Positions 60,210 to 64,000 of a stretch of 64,000 bases of DNA are shown piece by piece. Position numbers and translations under genes: made by a program. Position 1 is the stretch's first letter. Each line of letters starts with the position of its first letter. The notes beneath the pieces were generated by a model. That model did not search any database and was not told the DNA's origin. It saw only the letters and a program-made list of their open reading frames with translations. Origin of the DNA: Candidatus Contendibacter sp. (GTDB taxonomy: Bacteria > Pseudomonadota > Gammaproteobacteria > Competibacterales > Competibacteraceae); contig JARSSO010000059.1 in assembly GCA_029624765.1 (NCBI GenBank), forward strand, positions 1 to 64,000. The letters run 5' to 3'.

Positions 60210-61642
60210 TGCGCGGGTTGCCGCAATCCCTGTTTGGCCGGCTGCTGTTGTTCCTGACCGGCGGCCTGATCGTCGCCCAATTGCTGAGCGCGGCGATCCT
60301 GCTGCAAGACCGCGAGCAGGCGCTTTACCACGCCATCGGCGGCCACGTTGCCCAGCGCATCGCCGCCATCGTCGATCTGCTCGACACGCTGGACGAGGGC
60401 GAACGGCGGCGGCTGGTGACGGCGCTGGATTTGCCGCCGACCCGCATCAGCCTCGATTTGCCCTGGGAAACCGCCGTCGAGCCGGACGAGCGCTATCACA
60501 CCACCCTGTTCCGTGTCTTGTTGCGGCGTCAGTTGGGGCCAAGTCGCCCGTTCCAGTTGGAAATCAACGACGATCCGCCACCGCCGCCGCCACCGGCCGA
60601 GCGGCCGCGCTGGCTGGCGCTGGACCCACCGCCGGCCCCGCCGCCGGCCCCGCCGCGCGACTGGACCGACCGGCCGCCGCGCTGGCGCCGGCACGCCATG
60701 ATGCTGGGGTTGCGCAACTTCGTGGTGCAGGTGCGGTTGAGCGACGGCGCGGCGGTCACGTTCCAGCAGATGTTGCCGGAGGAAGTGATCGCCTGGCCGG
60801 TTCGATTGCTGCTGATCCTGCTGGTGCTGCTGGTCTCGGTCGCGGTGCTGGCCGCGCTGGCGGTGCGGGCGCTGACCCGGCCGCTGGCCGTGCTGGCCGA
60901 CGCCGCCGGCGAACTGGGCCGCGACATCCGTCGGCCGCCGCTGGACGAGAACGGACCGTTGGAGGTTCGTCGCGCCGCCCGGGCCTTCAACACCATGCAG
61001 GAACGGCTGATCCGCTACATCGAGGATCGCAACCGCATTCTCGCGGCGCTCTCTCACGATTTGAAGACGCCGATCACCCGGTTGCGGCTGCGCGCGGAAC
61101 TGTTGGACGACGCTCCCCCGCGGGAGAAATTTCTGGCCGATCTCGACGAGATGGCGCAGATGGCGCAGGCGTCGCTGGACTTTCTGCGCGGCGGCGAGGA
61201 TAGCGAACCCATCGCGCCGGTGGATTTCAACGCCTTGCTGGAATCGTTGCGGGACGATGCCGAGGATACCGGTCACGCCGTGAGCCTCGTCGGAACGGCT
61301 CACCAACCTTTGCGCTGTCGTCCGCTGGCGCTCAAGCGCTGTCTGACCAATCTGGTGGACAACGCCCTGAACTATGGCCAGCGCGCCGAGATCGCGGTGA
61401 CGGACACGCCGGCGCGGCTGACGCTGCTGGTCCGCGACCATGGCCCCGGCATTCCGGCGGCGGAGCTGGAGCGGGTGTTCGAGCCGTTTTACCGGCTGGA
61501 GCATTCGCGCAGCCGAGACACCGGCGGCACGGGTCTGGGCTTGAGCATCGCCCGCAACATCGCCCGCGCCCACGGCGGCGAACTGAAGCTGCGCAACCAT
61601 CCGCAAGGTGGGCTGGAGGCGGTGCTGGAGCTTCCGCGCTGA
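60209..61642 (+). CDS. EnvZ-like sensor histidine kinase with proline-rich periplasmic region
   Basis: 477 residues. Helix 1 (about 9-32), periplasmic domain (about 33-195), helix 2 (about 198-222), HAMP, the phospho-acceptor in SHDLKTPITRLRLR, N-box NLVDNALNYG, DHGPGI and GGTGLGLSIARN. The periplasmic part contains a run of seven prolines and a PPPAPPPAPP stretch (about 123-149), followed by a Trp/Arg-rich segment. That low-complexity region is not part of EnvZ and may act as a rigid spacer or bind a partner. Its start shares a base with the response-regulator stop. Confidence 0.9.
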   Translation: MRGLPQSLFGRLLLFLTGGLIVAQLLSAAILLQDREQALYHAIGGHVAQRIAAIVDLLDTLDEGERRRLVTALDLPPTRISLDLPWETAVEPDERYHTTLFRVLLRRQLGPSRPFQLEINDDPPPPPPPAERPRWLALDPPPAPPPAPPRDWTDRPPRWRRHAMMLGLRNFVVQVRLSDGAAVTFQQMLPEEVIAWPVRLLLILLVLLVSVAVLAALAVRALTRPLAVLADAAGELGRDIRRPPLDENGPLEVRRAARAFNTMQERLIRYIEDRNRILAALSHDLKTPITRLRLRAELLDDAPPREKFLADLDEMAQMAQASLDFLRGGEDSEPIAPVDFNALLESLRDDAEDTGHAVSLVGTAHQPLRCRPLALKRCLTNLVDNALNYGQRAEIAVTDTPARLTLLVRDHGPGIPAAELERVFEPFYRLEHSRSRDTGGTGLGLSIARNIARAHGGELKLRNHPQGGLEAVLELPR

Positions 61643-61700
61643 CGGCGGGCCCATACTCCGGGAACTCCCTGACGCCAACCAGAGTGCCGGGAGGATTTGC

Positions 61701-61949
61701 ATGGATAATTCGGTGGATGACCCGAGCACCCTGTTCGACCAACTGGGCCTGCCATCCCATGCTGTCGCCATCAAGACCTTCGTCCACTGGCGCCGGCCGC
61801 TCGATCCCAAAACTCCGCTACAGCAGGCGTCGTGGTGGACGCCGGCCCAGGCGGAGTTCCTGACGCAGGCCATCGAGGAGGATTCGAACTGGGCCGGGCA
61901 GATCGATGAACTGGATGCCCTGCCGCAGCCGGCGCCGGAAGCCTCTTGA
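61701..61949 (+). CDS. DUF2789-family protein
   Basis: 82 residues starting MDNSVDDPSTLFDQLGLPSH, with ASWWTPAQAEFLTQAIEEDS and WAGQIDELDALP, the DUF2789 pattern. GGGAGGA precedes the ATG. Small soluble protein of unknown function; may be the last gene of the nadK-recN unit. Confidence 0.85.
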   Translation: MDNSVDDPSTLFDQLGLPSHAVAIKTFVHWRRPLDPKTPLQQASWWTPAQAEFLTQAIEEDSNWAGQIDELDALPQPAPEAS

Positions 61950-62056
61950 GCACGCTATCCACGAAGGCTTCCGGTCCGCGCCGGCCTTGATCAGGCGCGA
62001 GACCTGGAGCCATGTTGGTAATGCCGGTTGACTTAGAGGCTGTATAAAAACGCCTC

Positions 62057-62593
62057 TTAGAATTTACTGCCCCAGCCCGACAATCGATCCTGATCCTGGT
62101 CATGCAGGCGTGACTGATCCTGATTGTGCAAGCGATCCTGGTCATGATCGCGTGTCCGATCCTGATCGCGATCCCGAATTCGATCCTGGTCGCGCAGTCG
62201 ATCCTGTTCCTGGAGCGTAGGAGCCTGTTCCTGATGAGACCGTTGCCTCGCCTGTTCCGACAAACCTTTTGGCCCCGGACCAACGGCGCCGGGACTACCG
62301 GCACTGCTTCCTCCAGTTCCTCCAGAACTTGCCCCACTTCCGCCCGCGCCCGAACCACCCGCGCCACCGGCGCCCGAACCACCCGCGCCACCGGCGCCCG
62401 AACCACCCGCGCCACCCGCGCCCGAACCACCACCGCCGGCGCCACCGCTGCCCGCGCCACCGCTCGCACCCGCGCCGCCGTACCCACCGGCTTGCGCTTC
62501 ATGACTCACGATTTCTACCAAGCCAATACCCAAGATAATGGTGACTCCGGCAATTGCAATCGCTTTCAACACCCCTACAGTTTTATTGTCCAT
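62057..62593 (-). CDS. Secreted glycine-rich / DQDR-repeat protein
   Basis: 178 residues. The start at 62593 is fixed by AGGAGG six bases upstream. A hydrophobic N-terminal segment (about 8-28) acts as signal or anchor (AQA at 33-35). Residues 36-100 are almost only Gly, Ala and Ser, with three exact GAGGAGGS units (58-81). Residues 119-170 are a highly charged repeat based on DQDR(L/I/T)(R/H), followed by GWGSKF. No known domain. The charged part could be an extended helix or bind polyanions or metals; both ideas are inference. Confidence 0.65.
   Translation of the reverse strand: MDNKTVGVLKAIAIAGVTIILGIGLVEIVSHEAQAGGYGGAGASGGAGSGGAGGGGSGAGGAGGSGAGGAGGSGAGGAGGSGAGGSGASSGGTGGSSAGSPGAVGPGPKGLSEQARQRSHQEQAPTLQEQDRLRDQDRIRDRDQDRTRDHDQDRLHNQDQSRLHDQDQDRLSGWGSKF
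62351..62422. repeat. 24-bp tandem repeat, three copies
   Basis: Three consecutive 24-base units encode GAGGAGGS each on the minus strand within the glycine-rich protein gene. Because the unit is a multiple of three, copy-number changes would keep the frame and alter only linker length. Confidence 0.75.
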
Positions 62594-62724
62594 GATGCGC
62601 CTCCTGACCAATAAATTTCTGATTCTTATATTAAATTATCACAATAATGCAAAGTTAATGTATATAGGGTATTTTCCCTATTCAGTACTAAAAGATACCA
62701 AAAATAAGACGAGTATTTAAAACA
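62594..62724. other. AT-rich leader region of the interrupted sensor gene
   Basis: Visibly AT-richer than the rest of the window. It contains the ribosome-binding site of the DQDR-repeat gene on the minus strand and, on the plus strand, probably the original promoter of the sensor gene now separated by the IS. A short hairpin ATAGGG-TATTTT-CCCTAT occurs at 62664-62681. The original ATG begins at 62724. Confidence 0.5.
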
Positions 62725-62732
62725 TGAAACTT
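62725..62732. repeat. Target-site duplication of the IS, left copy
   Basis: TGAAACTT immediately before the left IS end; the same eight bases recur at 63777-63784 directly after the right end. Eight-base duplications are characteristic of IS1595-family elements. Confidence 0.9.
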
Positions 62733-63776
62733 CTTGATTAGTCACATTGTTCAGCCGCGCGAAGGATGCGTTCGGGATGGGGTGAAGTGACGGCTGATGC
62801 CCGAAGCAATCGGGCAAGAATGACGGACAGATCAAAGTGGCGATTGAACCGATATTGGACCTCGGCGAGGTAGCGATGGGCATACTTGGCGAAATCGAAG
62901 GCATGGTAGGGGCCAGAGGATGCGGTCTTCAGATTGCCCAAGAGGGTATTGACGGCCCGGAACGTCTCCAGCTTCACGCTGGCGGGACCACCGCCGGTGA
63001 CGGTGCGCTCATGCGCGGCGCCGGATGCCGTGACGGCCTGAAAGCACCACAGCCCATCGGAAACCACATGAGCCGACGCACACAGCGACTTTTTGGCCCA
63101 CTGGGCTATCGCCTCCTTGGTGAACGCCAGCTTGGTCAGGCAAGCAAACAGCGAGTGGCCGGCCTCGGTCGTCTGCACGGCGGCGATGAAGGGCACCTTG
63201 TTCTCCGAGCCACGGCCGCTCTTGCCGCCGGGCAACGCGCCACCCAGGTAGGCGTCGTCGATCTCGACACGGCCATCGAGTTGGCGCGATTCTTCACGCT
63301 CGCGCATGACCTCCATCAGCTTGTGCTTGATCAACCAGGCCGTTTTGTAGCGCACCCTCAGGTGGTGTTTGAGTTCCAAGGCCGACACGTTGTTCTTGGC
63401 CTGCGTCAGCAAGTGCATGGCCAGAAACCAGGTCGTCAACGGCAGCTTGGTGGACTGAAAGAGCGTGCCGCGGGTCACCGTGGTCTGCGCCCGGCACGCC
63501 GAACACTGCCCATACCGCAGTCCCTTGCGTTCGAAGATACCATGGCGCGTGCAGCCACATTTCGGACAGACAAAACCGGTCGGCCAACGCGACGCCACCA
63601 ACGCGGCGTGGCACTTCTCCTCGGTTCCGTAGCGCTCCATGAACTCCGCTATCGACAGACCTTTTTGAAACTGCACCCGGTTGATCCCCATCGCGTATCT
63701 CCTTCATCGGAATACGCCAATTATCCACCCCAACAGGCTCGCTAGGTGAGCCTGCTGAACTTCGTGGCTAATCAAG
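62733..63776 (-). mobile_element. IS1595-family insertion sequence, complete
   Basis: 1044 bases bounded by inverted ends: left CTTGATTAGTCAC (62733-62745) and right GTGGCTAATCAAG (63764-63776), extending inward with mismatches to about 23 bases (GTTCAGC is shared at positions 17-23). Eight-base target duplications flank it and the transposase is intact, so it is probably recent and active. It is inserted within the start codon of the downstream sensor gene. Confidence 0.93.
62738..63691 (-). CDS. IS1595-family transposase
   Basis: 317 residues. An N-terminal zinc ribbon (CPKCGCTRHG ... YGQCSAC) precedes the DDE-type catalytic core: first Asp in EIDDAYLGG, second Asp in VVSDGLWCF, and the acidic residue in LAEVQYRFNRHF near the end. 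Length and motif order match ISXO2-like members of IS1595. The stop codon lies within the left terminal repeat. Intact frame. Confidence 0.93.
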   Translation of the reverse strand: MGINRVQFQKGLSIAEFMERYGTEEKCHAALVASRWPTGFVCPKCGCTRHGIFERKGLRYGQCSACRAQTTVTRGTLFQSTKLPLTTWFLAMHLLTQAKNNVSALELKHHLRVRYKTAWLIKHKLMEVMREREESRQLDGRVEIDDAYLGGALPGGKSGRGSENKVPFIAAVQTTEAGHSLFACLTKLAFTKEAIAQWAKKSLCASAHVVSDGLWCFQAVTASGAAHERTVTGGGPASVKLETFRAVNTLLGNLKTASSGPYHAFDFAKYAHRYLAEVQYRFNRHFDLSVILARLLRASAVTSPHPERILRAAEQCD

Positions 63777-64000
63777 TGAAACTTTTTGTCCACAAATGGA
63801 TAACGGCAGGCAGCAAACCACCTCTAGGATGGTTAGCATTAGCCGTTTTATTTACGATATCCATGTTATTTTGGCTTGGCTGGCATGTGTATAACTCATC
63901 ATTGATGATCCAGGAAATACAAGGCATTTATGTCAATAATGACAGTTATTGGCATAAAGTAGTTGATTTATCTAGACAAATGACCCTGTCCTCGCGCACG
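63776..64000 (+). CDS. Membrane sensor protein, 5' part, interrupted at its start by the IS
   Basis: 75 codons open to the window end. The product has a basic N-terminus (KLFVHKWITAGSK), a strong transmembrane helix (GWLALAVLFTISMLFWLGW) and an extracytoplasmic segment ending SYWHKVVDLSRQMTLSSRT, which resembles the N-terminal input regions of sensor kinases or diguanylate cyclases. The original ATG is at 62724; after insertion, the last G of the IS plus TG of the target copy form GTG in the same frame. No ribosome-binding site is evident inside the IS end. AT-richer than neighbouring genes. 3' end is outside the window. Confidence 0.65.
   Translation, partial: MKLFVHKWITAGSKPPLGWLALAVLFTISMLFWLGWHVYNSSLMIQEIQGIYVNNDSYWHKVVDLSRQMTLSSRT

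Noticed and set aside
62351..62422. CRISPR array
   Set aside because: The repeats are direct 24-bp coding repeats without spacers, encoding GAGGAGGS. No repeat-spacer pattern was seen anywhere in the window.
1..64000. tRNA or rRNA genes
   Set aside because: I scanned the intergenic regions by eye for tRNA-like arms and CCA ends and for rRNA segments and saw none; a covariance-model search would be decisive.

Overview
The window is high-GC, gene-dense chromosome from a gammaproteobacterium. The evidence is the miaB-phoH-ybeY-corC-lnt gene order, a DarP/YjgA homolog, an aerobic ubiquinone set (coq7, ubiD, ubiX), MlaA and LpxL-type envelope genes, rpmB-rpmG, and HrcA with a CIRCE site. A Competibacteraceae-like glycogen-accumulating lineage is possible (fumarate reductase with rhodoquinone synthesis, phosphoglucomutase), but that is a guess from gene content. 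Almost everything is chromosomal core. Only the last 1.4 kb and a few small repeats look mobile.

Layout. 0-6 kb: rpmB-rpmG with a strong terminator, a PsiE-like membrane protein, and a GldA/F/G-type ABC operon coupled to mutM. 5.6-13.5 kb: a secreted protein of unknown function, a GAF/HD-GYP signalling protein, potABC without potD, and mlaA-DUF2007-acyltransferase. 13.7-18.2 kb (minus strand): frdABCD followed by rquA, a complete set for rhodoquinol-dependent fumarate respiration. 18.4-21.2 kb: a phosphopantetheinyl transferase, tpm and an MFS carrier. 21.2-24.7 kb (minus): a HAD-UbiA fusion, a DprE1 homolog and a DprE2 homolog, which together resemble the polyprenyl-phosphoryl-D-arabinose pathway. 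25-29.3 kb: coq7, a 2Fe-2S ferredoxin, ubiD and ubiX, with a MITE-like element and a transposase remnant between them.

29.3-36.4 kb: a solo Lon N-domain protein, a hydrolase, and three small envelope proteins. Next comes a minus-strand pair that is the most unusual item here: a Tat-signal protein with a C-terminal WYN-repeat core (33008..33388) and a SPASM-type cysteine protein with no radical-SAM motif (32194..33000). Then a PlpD-like patatin/beta-barrel protein and rluE. 36.5-45.9 kb (minus): a flippase-like protein, a Bcr-type MFS carrier, and the miaB-phoH-ybeY-corC-lnt operon, which carries two extra genes between corC and lnt and a transglycosylase plus a half-length darP after lnt. 46-56 kb: two lipoproteins, valS (with a palindromic element inserted in frame), DUF2333, a YdjM-like protein, a purine permease and pgm. 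55.7-62 kb: hrcA with CIRCE, divergent from nadK-recN-response regulator-histidine kinase-DUF2789. 62-64 kb: a glycine-rich/DQDR-repeat secreted protein and a complete IS1595-family element. The IS lies exactly across the start codon of an AT-richer sensor gene that runs off the end, and its last base appears to rebuild a GTG start.

How the genes connect: ubiquinone synthesis (coq7, ubiD, ubiX) supplies the precursor that RquA would convert to rhodoquinone for FrdABCD. Start sites were chosen from ribosome-binding sites, overlaps and family alignment by eye. No database search was run, so family names rest on recognised motifs.
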